A stretch of DNA of 11,991 nucleotides, taken from the NCBI GenBank assembly GCA_041776485.1, contig JBHBQE010000019.1:1-11991 (forward strand), in the 5' to 3' direction. Positions 7,242 to 11,991 of the stretch are shown piece by piece (positions within the stretch are counted from its first letter, which is position 1; the number at the start of each line of letters is the position of its first letter). Position numbers and translations under genes: made by a program. The stretch comes from JBHBQE01 sp041776485 (GTDB lineage Bacteria; Bacillota; Clostridia; Lachnospirales; Lachnospiraceae). The notes beneath the pieces were generated by a model. It had not been told where the DNA came from. It did no database searches and saw only the letters and a program-made list of their open reading frames with translations.

Positions 7242-7481
7242 ATGAAACTGACAAAAATTGACCAGGTAACAGAATTTCTGGCTGTCGTAGATAGCTGTGA
7301 AGGTGAAGTGGTGCTTCGTTCTCAGGAGGGTGACAGCTTTAATTTGCGTTCTAAGCTTTCCCAGTATGTGGCAATCGGTGCGCTTCTCGGCGAGCATGGA
7401 AATGAATTGGAGCTTTTCTGCGATAAAAAAGCAGATGAGGCTAAATTTATGAAGTTTTTAATTGAGCACCCGGAAGTATAA
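7242..7481 (+). CDS. Small HPr-like protein lacking the phosphorylatable histidine
   Basis: A 79-aa soluble protein. From residue 11 on, the pattern follows the HPr fold of the sugar phosphotransferase system: a helix (VTEFLAVVDSC), a strand (GEVVLRS), FNLRSKLSQYVAIGALLGEHG where HPr has its KS-containing helix, a strand (ELELFCD) and a last helix starting with a DEA motif (KADEAKFMKFL). The N-terminal active-site loop of HPr, with His15 and the RPA motif, is absent; the corresponding stretch is only MKLTKIDQ. It therefore cannot carry PTS phosphate and may be a regulatory or structural relative. AAAGG about 8 nt upstream supports the start. The gene stands alone between its own strong promoter (7168) and a terminator (7505). 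The fold assignment is by eye. Confidence 0.75.
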   Translation: MKLTKIDQVTEFLAVVDSCEGEVVLRSQEGDSFNLRSKLSQYVAIGALLGEHGNELELFCDKKADEAKFMKFLIEHPEV

Positions 7482-7504
7482 GTATAATATTATATAATAA
7501 AAAT

Positions 7505-7563
7505 AAATCACCTTTTATTATAACAATAGCTAAGCGGATTTTTATAATATAAAGGTGATTTTT
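7505..7563 (+). terminator. Terminator after the HPr-like gene
   Basis: A long, slightly bulged inverted repeat (7505-7523 with 7542-7561, containing AAATCACCTTT and its complement) around an 18-nt loop, ending in TTTTT (7559-7563). It starts 23 nt after the stop codon. Confidence 0.7.
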
Positions 7564-7571
7564 ATTATCAA

Positions 7572-7591
7572 GACCTCACTTTTGTGGGGTC
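7572..7591 (+). other. Short hairpin upstream of the PH-domain gene
   Basis: GACCTCAC-TTTT-GTGGGGTC, eight pairs with one G-U. It lies between the preceding terminator and the next gene's likely -10 TATAAT (7641-7646, no clear -35). It could be a second weak terminator; no strong U-run follows. Confidence 0.4.
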
Positions 7592-7696
7592 ATGTTTGTT
7601 TAGAAATATAAATGTCTATACTTTAACTCCATAAATGATATATAATATGAACTGAATATCTACTGCAAATAAATCTAATTAAAAGGAGAACGTTAA

Positions 7697-8071
7697 ATGA
7701 TCGATTTTAAAAACAAGTCAATTATCAAACTTAAACAAATAAACAGTGACATTGCGGCAAAAGAGATTGAACCGCTTTTGATTAACGGTGAGTCCATTAT
7801 CGGGGTGTACCAATCCATGAGGGACTATGTCGTGTTCACCACAAAAAGAATCATATCCGTGAATGTCCAGGGTATTACCGGCAAAAAGAAAGATTTTACA
7901 TCACTGCCTTACTCAAAAGTACAGGTATTCTCTATCGAAACTGCAGGAACCTTTGACCTTGACAGTGAGCTTGATTTATTTTTCGCCGGTATGGGTCAGG
8001 TAAGGTTTGAATTCGGCAAATCAAGCGATATCATACAGATAGGACAAATTATAGCCAATTATGCATTATGA
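7697..8071 (+). CDS. Bacterial PH-domain protein (bPH_1 family)
   Basis: A 124-aa soluble protein made of one bacterial pleckstrin-homology-like barrel. Seen in the sequence: an N-terminal helix (DIAAKEIEPLLINGESIIG), then GVYQSMRDYVVFTTKRIISVNVQGITGKKKDFTSLPYSKVQVF, which is the usual bPH_1 pattern of 'D-x-hydrophobic-FT-x-x-R-hydrophobic' followed by 'K....PY..I', and a C-terminal FEFGKSSDIIQIGQIIANYAL helix. The length is typical of stand-alone members. Their biochemical role is not established; they are widespread in Firmicutes. AAAAGGAGAA, about 8 nt upstream, fixes the start. The gene appears monocistronic, with a -10 at 7641-7646. No membrane segment or signal peptide is visible. Confidence 0.85.
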   Translation: MIDFKNKSIIKLKQINSDIAAKEIEPLLINGESIIGVYQSMRDYVVFTTKRIISVNVQGITGKKKDFTSLPYSKVQVFSIETAGTFDLDSELDLFFAGMGQVRFEFGKSSDIIQIGQIIANYAL

Positions 8072-8093
8072 TTAAAACGGATAACAAATTATA

Positions 8094-8154
8094 AATATTG
8101 TAATATACGTACAATATTCGGCTATATATAAAGCCAAATTAATAGAGCTTTGGC
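8094..8154. repeat. Cluster of small hairpins downstream of the PH-domain gene
   Basis: Three consecutive inverted repeats: AATATTGTA/TACAATATT (8094-8118), GGCT/AGCC (8120-8135) and GCCAAA/TTTGGC (8133-8154, overlapping the second). None has a strong U-run. Together they may end the PH-domain transcript or be debris of the neighbouring mobile-element remnant. Confidence 0.45.
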
Positions 8155-8277
8155 ACCATTATAAATTCAATATTTGTTTATGATGAGGATGATAATGGCA
8201 AACGAAAAATAGTCTTTATTTTAACACTTCAGGCAATGATTCTATATCAATAAAATGTTTGGGTTTGCATAATATAG
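8152..8277 (+). pseudogene. Frameshifted remnant resembling the C-terminus of a serine recombinase
   Basis: A short plus-strand stretch reads GTIINSIFVYDEDDNGKRKI (8152-8211) then VF. After a one-base deletion near 8218-8220 it continues FNTSGNDSISIKCLGLHNI (8220-8276). Joined, this resembles the tail of large serine recombinases, where 'FINSIxVYDDK-IVxxFN' is a familiar ending. There is no start codon, no catalytic domain and no upstream continuation, so it can only be a fragment. It ends exactly at the 3' side of tRNA-Leu (8278), a place where mobile elements often integrate. The assignment rests on about 40 residues and is tentative. Confidence 0.45.
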
Positions 8278-8361
8278 TGCAGGAGATGGGAGTCGAACCC
8301 ACACACTGTTGCCAGCGTCAGATTTTGAGTCTGATGCGTCTGCCAATTCCGCCACTCCTGC
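8278..8361 (-). tRNA. tRNA-Leu (anticodon CAA)
   Basis: Acceptor GCAGGAG (8355-8361) pairs with CTCCTGC (8279-8285), with discriminator A at 8278. The anticodon stem TCAGA/TCTGA encloses the loop CTCAAAA, giving anticodon CAA. A long variable arm (CGCTGGCAACAGTG) and the T loop TTCGACT complete the class II structure, 84 nt. CCA is not encoded. Confidence 0.95.
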
Positions 8362-8365
8362 ACAG

Positions 8366-8394
8366 AAGCTGCTATATAATATCAACAGCAGCTT
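8366..8394. other. Hairpin between pfp and tRNA-Leu
   Basis: AAGCTGCT (8366-8373) and AGCAGCTT (8387-8394) pair around a 13-nt AT-rich loop, five bases before the tRNA 5' end. There is no U-run, so it may be a processing signal or a weak terminator of pfp. Pfp and the tRNA are on the same strand and may be cotranscribed. Confidence 0.4.
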
Positions 8395-8428
8395 TGTAAT
8401 TCTACCACATTTAAATCAAATTAACAAT

Positions 8429-9679
8429 CTATTTCTTTATCATTAATTCTTTAGGTGTCATAATGTGCCTTGGTATTCCTGCCACCATTATCGGTGATAC
8501 ATCACCCTGAATAAGAGGAGCTGCATAATCAAGAAACTGCTGCTTAACATAATTGCCCTCATCATTAATCCACTCTCTGGGTACAAGTCTCTCATCATTA
8601 GCAATCTTATGAACATCTCGAATCTCTGTCCTGCACTGATAGGGGTCATCAGAGGTACGCTCAAATATAACCATTCTTCCGCTTTCACCCTCATCAGCCG
8701 CCTTTACTGCTGCACCTCCTGCCTGATATGCCTCCATAATATCAACCCTGGAGCTGCAATGACTTGCGCTTCTCTGGGTAGTACCCAGCTCAATTGAGCG
8801 AGTCTTACAACCCACTTCATTTGCCACATAGCCTGCAAGGAACGCCGCGGTACCGGTAAGTTGTTTGTGACCGAAGGCATCTACAAAATTTGAGTCATTC
8901 CCCAGCTCACATACATAGGTTCCGTCTGCTGCCTTTATCCCCTCAGATACAGCAACTACAATTGAATGTCTTTTTTCCAGAAGCTTTTTAATTTTATCGG
9001 TAAATTCCTTAATATCAAATGGCGTTTCCGGTAAATAAATCAAATCCGGTCCATCACAATCTTCACCCTTTGAAAGCATGGAGGCTGCTGTAAGCCATCC
9101 TGCACCTCTGCCCATTATTTCCACTATTGTACATACACCCTTAGGGTACTCAAGGCAATATCCGTCACGAATAATTTCCTTCATAGTTGTACCAATGTAC
9201 TTAGCTGCTGAACCATATCCGGGAGTATGATCGGTAAGGGCTAAATCGTTGTCCACAGTTTTAGGGCAGCCTATAAACTTACAGGGATGTCCATTAACAA
9301 CACCGTAATCTGACAGCTTCTTAATGGTATCCATTGAGTCATTTCCGCCAATATAAATAAAGGCTTCAATTTCCATTTTATCTAAAAGCTTAAAAATCTT
9401 TTTAAATACTTCCGGATTTTCATGGATTTCCGGAAGCTTATACCTGCAGGAGCCTAAAAATGAAGCAGGAGTCCTTTGCAAAAGCTCCCTGTCCAGCTTA
9501 TTTTTAATATGATCCCTTAAATCAATATAGCTTTCCTGTAATAAACCCTGAACACCGTGGAGCATACCATAAATATTCCTAGCACCCCTTTTGTCTGCAT
9601 TGCGGTATACACCTGCCAGAGAAGAATTAATGGCTGCAGTTGGTCCTCCAGACTGACCCACAATAAGATTTCCGTTCAT
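8429..9679 (-). CDS. pfp: Pyrophosphate-dependent 6-phosphofructokinase
   Basis: A 416-aa cytoplasmic glycolytic enzyme that phosphorylates fructose 6-phosphate using pyrophosphate (EC 2.7.1.90), reversibly. The phosphoryl-donor loop is GQSGGPTAAIN (8-18). GGNDS (111-115) and PKTVDND (139-145) are the diagnostic motifs; ATP-dependent enzymes have GGDGS and PGTIDND, and the Asn/Asp and Lys seen here mark PPi specificity. MGRGAGW (189-195) and LPET (216-219) form the sugar-phosphate site. The length fits the long-chain PPi-PFK group. The start follows AAGGATAGAGT, a modest ribosome binding site. A minus-strand TATAAT at 9860-9865 is the likeliest -10, giving a leader of about 170 nt that contains two DnaA-box-like sites (9751-9770). 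tRNA-Leu follows 67 nt downstream. Confidence 0.95.
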   Translation of the reverse strand: MNGNLIVGQSGGPTAAINSSLAGVYRNADKRGARNIYGMLHGVQGLLQESYIDLRDHIKNKLDRELLQRTPASFLGSCRYKLPEIHENPEVFKKIFKLLDKMEIEAFIYIGGNDSMDTIKKLSDYGVVNGHPCKFIGCPKTVDNDLALTDHTPGYGSAAKYIGTTMKEIIRDGYCLEYPKGVCTIVEIMGRGAGWLTAASMLSKGEDCDGPDLIYLPETPFDIKEFTDKIKKLLEKRHSIVVAVSEGIKAADGTYVCELGNDSNFVDAFGHKQLTGTAAFLAGYVANEVGCKTRSIELGTTQRSASHCSSRVDIMEAYQAGGAAVKAADEGESGRMVIFERTSDDPYQCRTEIRDVHKIANDERLVPREWINDEGNYVKQQFLDYAAPLIQGDVSPIMVAGIPRHIMTPKELMIKK

Positions 9680-9964
9680 ACTCTATCCTTGTATATTGAA
9701 CTCATAGGGGAATTCTCAACTTTTCCTTTCTTTGAATTTCTCTATACTGCTGTGTATAAGCTGTGGATTAGTTTTGTGTCCTACAGCAGCCCCCTATTGC
9801 CGACTGTTTTTTAAAGACTCCAATCACAGCTCTATGTCTTTCTTAAGATAAAACTTAATATTATACCTATTTACTATGAAAAAATTTAAAAGCCTGATAT
9901 AATATATATCTCGTTTTTATTAACTTAATGTTGGATATTATACTATAACATAAAGGAAATTAAT
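9680..9964. other. Divergent intergenic region, pfp leader and upstream of the 85-aa gene
   Basis: No gene is supported. On the minus strand TATAAT (9860-9865) is the likely pfp -10; its -35 is poor. TGTGTATAA (9751-9759) is the complement of TTATACACA, a perfect match to the DnaA-box consensus TTATNCACA, and a one-mismatch neighbour lies at 9762-9770. On the plus strand TATACT/TATAAC near 9940-9950 could serve the 85-aa gene. Confidence 0.5.
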
Positions 9965-10222
9965 ATGAAAAGAAATCAACTTTTATCGCTATCTTTTTAT
10001 GAAAAATTACCATTTCACGGAAGTGAAAACGGTACCAGATACAGAGTCGAGAAAATAGAATCCGATGGCAAAAAAACTTTTCTTGTACACGTTTGGCCTG
10101 AACCATATGGCTTTGAGGAAACAGGGGATTGCAATAAAAAAAATGCCACCTTTGATTTCTCAGAGAATGGCATTAATGAAGTTACAGATTGGATAAATAA
10201 AAATATAAAGGAAAACTTATAA
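9965..10222 (+). CDS. Small conserved hypothetical protein
   Basis: An 85-aa soluble protein resembling a small family of unknown function common in gut and oral Firmicutes. Visible pattern: an N-terminal MKRNQLLSLSFYEKLPFHGSENGTRYRVEK segment (shown as residues 1-30 in outline: LLSLxFY, then GSxxGxRYRxEK), a strand rich in hydrophobics (FLVHVWPEPYGFEET), and a C-terminal helix (INEVTDWINKNI). The WPEP(Y/F)xFE motif at about 44-51 is its most distinctive mark. There is no signal peptide or membrane segment. AAAGGA about 8 nt upstream supports the start. Its stop codon (10220-10222) directly abuts the stop of convergent thiT, leaving no room for a terminator. Confidence 0.75.
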   Translation: MKRNQLLSLSFYEKLPFHGSENGTRYRVEKIESDGKKTFLVHVWPEPYGFEETGDCNKKNATFDFSENGINEVTDWINKNIKENL

Positions 10223-10906
10223 TCAGTCAGCTTTGCCGGCTTCATTCCCTGCCATAGCGCTAATTCTATCTATTGCATTTCTAACTGCAGGAATTGAAAG
10301 AATAATAATCGTCAAAATGCCCTCACCTAAAATAAATGAATAATTGTAGCAGATCGGATAAATTGCCGCCATAGCCTTTGGAAAGCTCTCCGGCATATAA
10401 TCCATCCAGAAAAGGTACCCTCCCAGTGTATGAAAAGCACCTCTGGCTATTATTCCCACTATATAACCTATAATAAGCCCGTACTTCCTGTTAATAAATA
10501 ATCCGGCAAGCCCCAATGCAGAAAAGGCAAACAAATAATCACAGCAAACCTGAAAAAGGGATAGGATATAGGGTTCTTGAATAAATTGTAATATCCCGTA
10601 CACAAACCCCACCAATACTCCCGGCACCACTCCGTACCAATAGGCGGGAAGTACAACAAAAAGCATAGAACAAAGTGTCAAAGACCCACCAAAGGGCATG
10701 GGTAAAAATTTAATATAACTCATAACAAATGCAATTGTGATAGATAAGGAGCAAAAGGCAAGCTGCTTTGCACTTATCTTATTCTTACTGCTGTTTCCTG
10801 CAATATATGAAGCAATAAGCAGAACTATAATACCAATTGCAATCATAATTCCATATCCTGCAGCGGTTAGAGAGCCCTCTTCATTGACAAAAAAATTAAT
10901 CATCAT
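10223..10906 (-). CDS. thiT: Thiamine ECF transporter substrate-binding subunit ThiT
   Basis: A 227-aa membrane protein, the S-component that captures thiamine and works with the shared energizing module EcfT-EcfA-EcfA' (not in this window). About six core membrane helices follow one extra N-terminal helix (about 14-36), a layout seen in Lachnospiraceae members; classical ThiT is about 180-200 aa. Family signatures: LPMPFGGSLTLCSMLFVVLPAYWYG in outline (PFGGS at 71-75), GFVYGILQFIQEPYI (100-114), CCDYLFAFSALGLAGLF (121-137), H159, and CYNYSF (186-191). AAAGGA suits the second ATG (10901-10903) as well as the first. The TPP riboswitch at 11607-11683 is on the same strand about 0.7 kb upstream and is the likely regulator. 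Confidence 0.9.
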   Translation of the reverse strand: MMINFFVNEEGSLTAAGYGIMIAIGIIVLLIASYIAGNSSKNKISAKQLAFCSLSITIAFVMSYIKFLPMPFGGSLTLCSMLFVVLPAYWYGVVPGVLVGFVYGILQFIQEPYILSLFQVCCDYLFAFSALGLAGLFINRKYGLIIGYIVGIIARGAFHTLGGYLFWMDYMPESFPKAMAAIYPICYNYSFILGEGILTIIILSIPAVRNAIDRISAMAGNEAGKAD

Positions 10907-10925
10907 CCTATCCTTTCATATCAAT

Positions 10926-11110
10926 TAAATCACACCATATAATTCTCTGTATAATATCAGGTTATACAGCTGTACCCTTAGAAGCCAATTATTATAAGCA
11001 ATCTAATACTATTATTATATAAAATTACCTTTTAATATCTGTATGCCATGCCGCCGGCTCTTAAAGTCTTAAAGCAATACTGTAAATTTTATTCAAAAAG
11101 CCCGATTTTA
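10926..11110. repeat. 185-bp direct repeat, copy A (next to thiT)
   Basis: Identical to 11147-11331 except at four positions, offset 221 bp. It contains a TGTATAA/TTATACA hairpin (10948-10968), the palindrome TACAGCTGTA (10965-10974) and a GC-rich GCCGGC patch in otherwise AT-rich DNA. It ends about 20 bp upstream of thiT. Confidence 0.95.
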
Positions 11111-11146
11111 GTGGGGAAGTTAATTTTCTAAAGGCAATACTGCAAG

Positions 11147-11331
11147 TAAATCGCACCATATGATTCTCTGTATAATATCAGGTTATACAGCTGTACCCTT
11201 AGAAGCCAATTATTATAAGCAATCTAATACTATTATTATATAAAATTACCTTTTAATATCTGTATGCCATGCCGCCGGCTTTTAAAGTCTTAAAGCAATA
11301 CTGTAAGTTTTATTCAAAAAGCCCGATTTTA
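11147..11331. repeat. 185-bp direct repeat, copy B
   Basis: Second copy. The 36-bp spacer after copy A and the sequence after copy B also share pieces (AAGTTAATTT, CAGCAAG or TGCAAG), so the original duplicated unit was probably the full 221 bp with its end now diverged. There is no open frame of note and no transposase. Confidence 0.95.
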
Positions 11332-11452
11332 CAGAAGCGACAAGTTAATTTCATCAAGGTAACAGCAAGTTTTGTTCCCCTTAAGATTGTATAACAAACT
11401 TCAAAAGTCTCACTGTAATTTTATATATAAAAATATACTTGATACATTCATT

Positions 11453-11481
11453 GGGTTTTATCCGAGCTGTCAGAATCTAAC
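11453..11481. repeat. 29-nt imperfect direct repeat, first copy
   Basis: Matches 11517-11545 at 24 of 29 positions, sharing GCTGTCAGAATC. Offset 64 bp. Confidence 0.7.
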
Positions 11482-11516
11482 TCTTTTCGCATTTCATGAA
11501 TTTCCTCATATTTATC

Positions 11517-11545
11517 GGGCTTTACCTGGGCTGTCAGAATCAAAC
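11517..11545. repeat. 29-nt imperfect direct repeat, second copy
   Basis: Partner of 11453-11481. It lies just downstream, on the minus strand, of the TPP riboswitch terminator. Confidence 0.7.
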
Positions 11546-11565
11546 CCTACATAGAGATTGATTAT

Positions 11566-11594
11566 AAAAAGAAAAAGTGTTCCGTAGAACACTT
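11566..11594 (-). terminator. Terminator of the TPP riboswitch
   Basis: The minus-strand stem AAGTGTTC/GAACACTT (8 bp, loop TACG) is followed by a U-rich tract, TTTTTCTTTTT. The aptamer's 3' segment CGTAGGG (11611-11617) can pair instead with TTCTACG (11583-11589), the terminator loop and descending arm, giving a mutually exclusive antiterminator. It may also stop read-through from the rRNA operon. Confidence 0.88.
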
Positions 11595-11606
11595 AAATAC
11601 AAATCT

Positions 11607-11683
11607 ATGTCCCTACGTTGGCATTATCCAAATCAGGTTTTGGGTCGGGCATTGCCCCTCTCAGCCTATAACAGCTCCCCATT
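11607..11683 (-). promoter_or_regulatory. TPP (thiamine pyrophosphate) riboswitch
   Basis: The minus-strand RNA shows the THI-element core: GGGGAGC (11674-11680), GGCTGAGAGGGGCAATGCCC in outline with GGCTGAGA at 11659-11666, GACCC, CCTGATTTGG (11628-11637), ATAATGCCAACG and the closing GGGA (11610-11613). A terminator follows 13 nt later, so TPP binding probably stops transcription. On the same strand the next gene is thiT. The tRNA-Asp 3' end lies only about 16 nt upstream. A TATAAT at 11681-11686 is too close to the aptamer to start a complete switch, so transcription must come from further upstream. Confidence 0.95.
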
Positions 11684-11698
11684 ATAATATCAATTTTA

Positions 11699-11772
11699 CG
11701 ACCCGGATGGGACTCGAACCCACGACCTCCGCCGTGACAGGGCGGCGTTCTAACCAACTGAACCACCGGGCC
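11699..11772 (-). tRNA. tRNA-Asp (anticodon GUC)
   Basis: Acceptor GGCCCGG (11766-11772) pairs with CCGGGTC (11700-11706), with discriminator G at 11699. The anticodon stem CCGCC/GGCGG encloses CTGTCAC, giving GTC. The T loop is TTCGAGT. It is 74 nt with no encoded CCA. It lies about 80 nt behind the 23S rRNA on the same strand, as part of the rRNA operon tail. Confidence 0.97.
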
Positions 11773-11850
11773 TTCTTAAAAAACTAGCATACAAAAAGTA
11801 TCTTCGATTGTCCATCTCTTGTTGTTTCCTACTTCTCTTGACTTTTCTTA

Positions 11851-11991
11851 GAAAAAGCTCTCGGTCGATTAGTGACGGTCAGCTCAATACATTACTGCAC
11901 TTACACCCCCGCCCTATTAGCCTCCTAGTCTTGAAGGGACCTTAGACTTACGTCTTGGATATCTCATCTTGGGGAGGGCTTCACACTTAGA
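11851..11991 (-). rRNA. 23S ribosomal RNA, 3' end (partial)
   Basis: The minus strand matches the conserved end of bacterial 23S rRNA: AAGATGAGATATCC (about 11957-11970), AAGGTCCCTTCAAGAC, GGGGGTGTAAGTGCAG, and ATTGAGCTGACC followed by ACTAATCGACCGAGAGCTT. The exact 3' end near 11850 is estimated. The rest of the gene lies to the right. No 5S rRNA occurs between it and tRNA-Asp. Confidence 0.95.

Larger units (their letters stand above)
11448..11546 (-). pseudogene. Possible 3' fragment of an unidentified gene
   Basis: Thirty-three open codons end in TGA (11448-11450). The last part reads VKPDKYEEIHEMRKELDSDS (then SDKTQ), which looks protein-like (charged amphipathic helix) but has no clear start or ribosome binding site and is bounded upstream by TAG (11547-11549). 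It overlaps the pair of 29-nt repeats. It may be a decayed gene tail or chance. Confidence 0.2.
10907..11565. other. Gene-poor leader between the TPP riboswitch and thiT
   Basis: About 660 bp with no complete gene. It contains the 185-bp duplication (10926-11110 and 11147-11331), a pair of 29-nt repeats (11453-11481, 11517-11545) and a short open minus-strand stretch of 33 codons (11448-11546). Both long copies carry minus-strand TATAAT sequences (10991-10996, 11212-11217) without a convincing -35. Confidence 0.65.

Noticed and set aside
8488..8694. 68-aa minus-strand frame and the plus-strand frames inside pfp
   Set aside because: They are frame shadows of the well-supported phosphofructokinase.
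11372..11554. 60-aa plus-strand reading frame near the TPP riboswitch
   Set aside because: There is no ribosome binding site, and it runs across the repeats antisense to the riboswitch transcript; the composition is not protein-like.
11681..11686. TATAAT as promoter of the TPP riboswitch
   Set aside because: Transcription would start inside the aptamer's 5' strand and lose part of it; the -35 position falls in tRNA-Asp and reads CATCCG.

Overview
The window looks like a low-GC Gram-positive anaerobe of the class Clostridia, most likely Lachnospiraceae or a close relative. The evidence is AT-rich intergenic DNA, strong GGAGG-type ribosome binding sites, sigma-A type promoters, a pyrophosphate-dependent phosphofructokinase, a ThiT of the Lachnospiraceae form with an extra N-terminal helix, and FIVAR-repeat surface proteins. 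The genus assignment is inference only.

Layout, left to right. (1) Positions 1-410, minus strand: the first 136 codons of a Cas6 CRISPR endoribonuclease, which runs off the window edge and has its own promoter. A CRISPR-Cas operon therefore probably lies to the left. (2) 881-1226, plus strand: tmRNA (ssrA), closed by a strong bidirectional terminator at 1235-1273. (3) 1306-6894, minus strand: a complete transcription unit made of promoter, cobalamin riboswitch, riboswitch terminator, a 285-aa exported protein and a 1434-aa surface-anchored protein. Both proteins carry DUF4430/transcobalamin-like modules. (4) 7040-7133: an intergenic pair of 28-nt repeats with a compensatory base-pair change, followed by a strong promoter and a 79-aa HPr-like protein, then a terminator. 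(5) 7697-8071: a bacterial PH-domain protein. (6) 8152-8277: a frameshifted remnant that resembles a serine recombinase C-terminus, lying against the 3' end of tRNA-Leu(CAA). (7) 8429-9679, minus: PPi-phosphofructokinase. (8) 9965-10222, plus: a small conserved protein whose stop codon directly abuts the stop of the convergent thiT (10223-10906, minus). (9) 10907-11600: a gene-poor leader containing a 185-bp near-perfect direct duplication and smaller repeats. (10) 11566-11683, minus: a TPP riboswitch with terminator, directly behind tRNA-Asp(GUC) and the 3' end of 23S rRNA, which is the tail of an rRNA operon entering from the right.

The most interesting unit is the cobalamin-riboswitch operon. 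The RNA senses B12, and the only two genes behind it encode exported proteins with domains related to the C-terminal domain of animal transcobalamin and intrinsic factor. This suggests an extracellular corrinoid-capture system that is expressed when B12 is scarce. The second vitamin circuit is TPP riboswitch to thiT. It is unusual because the switch sits in the tail of an rRNA operon, about 0.7 kb from thiT, with a duplicated segment between them. All functional statements are by family resemblance; no searches were run.
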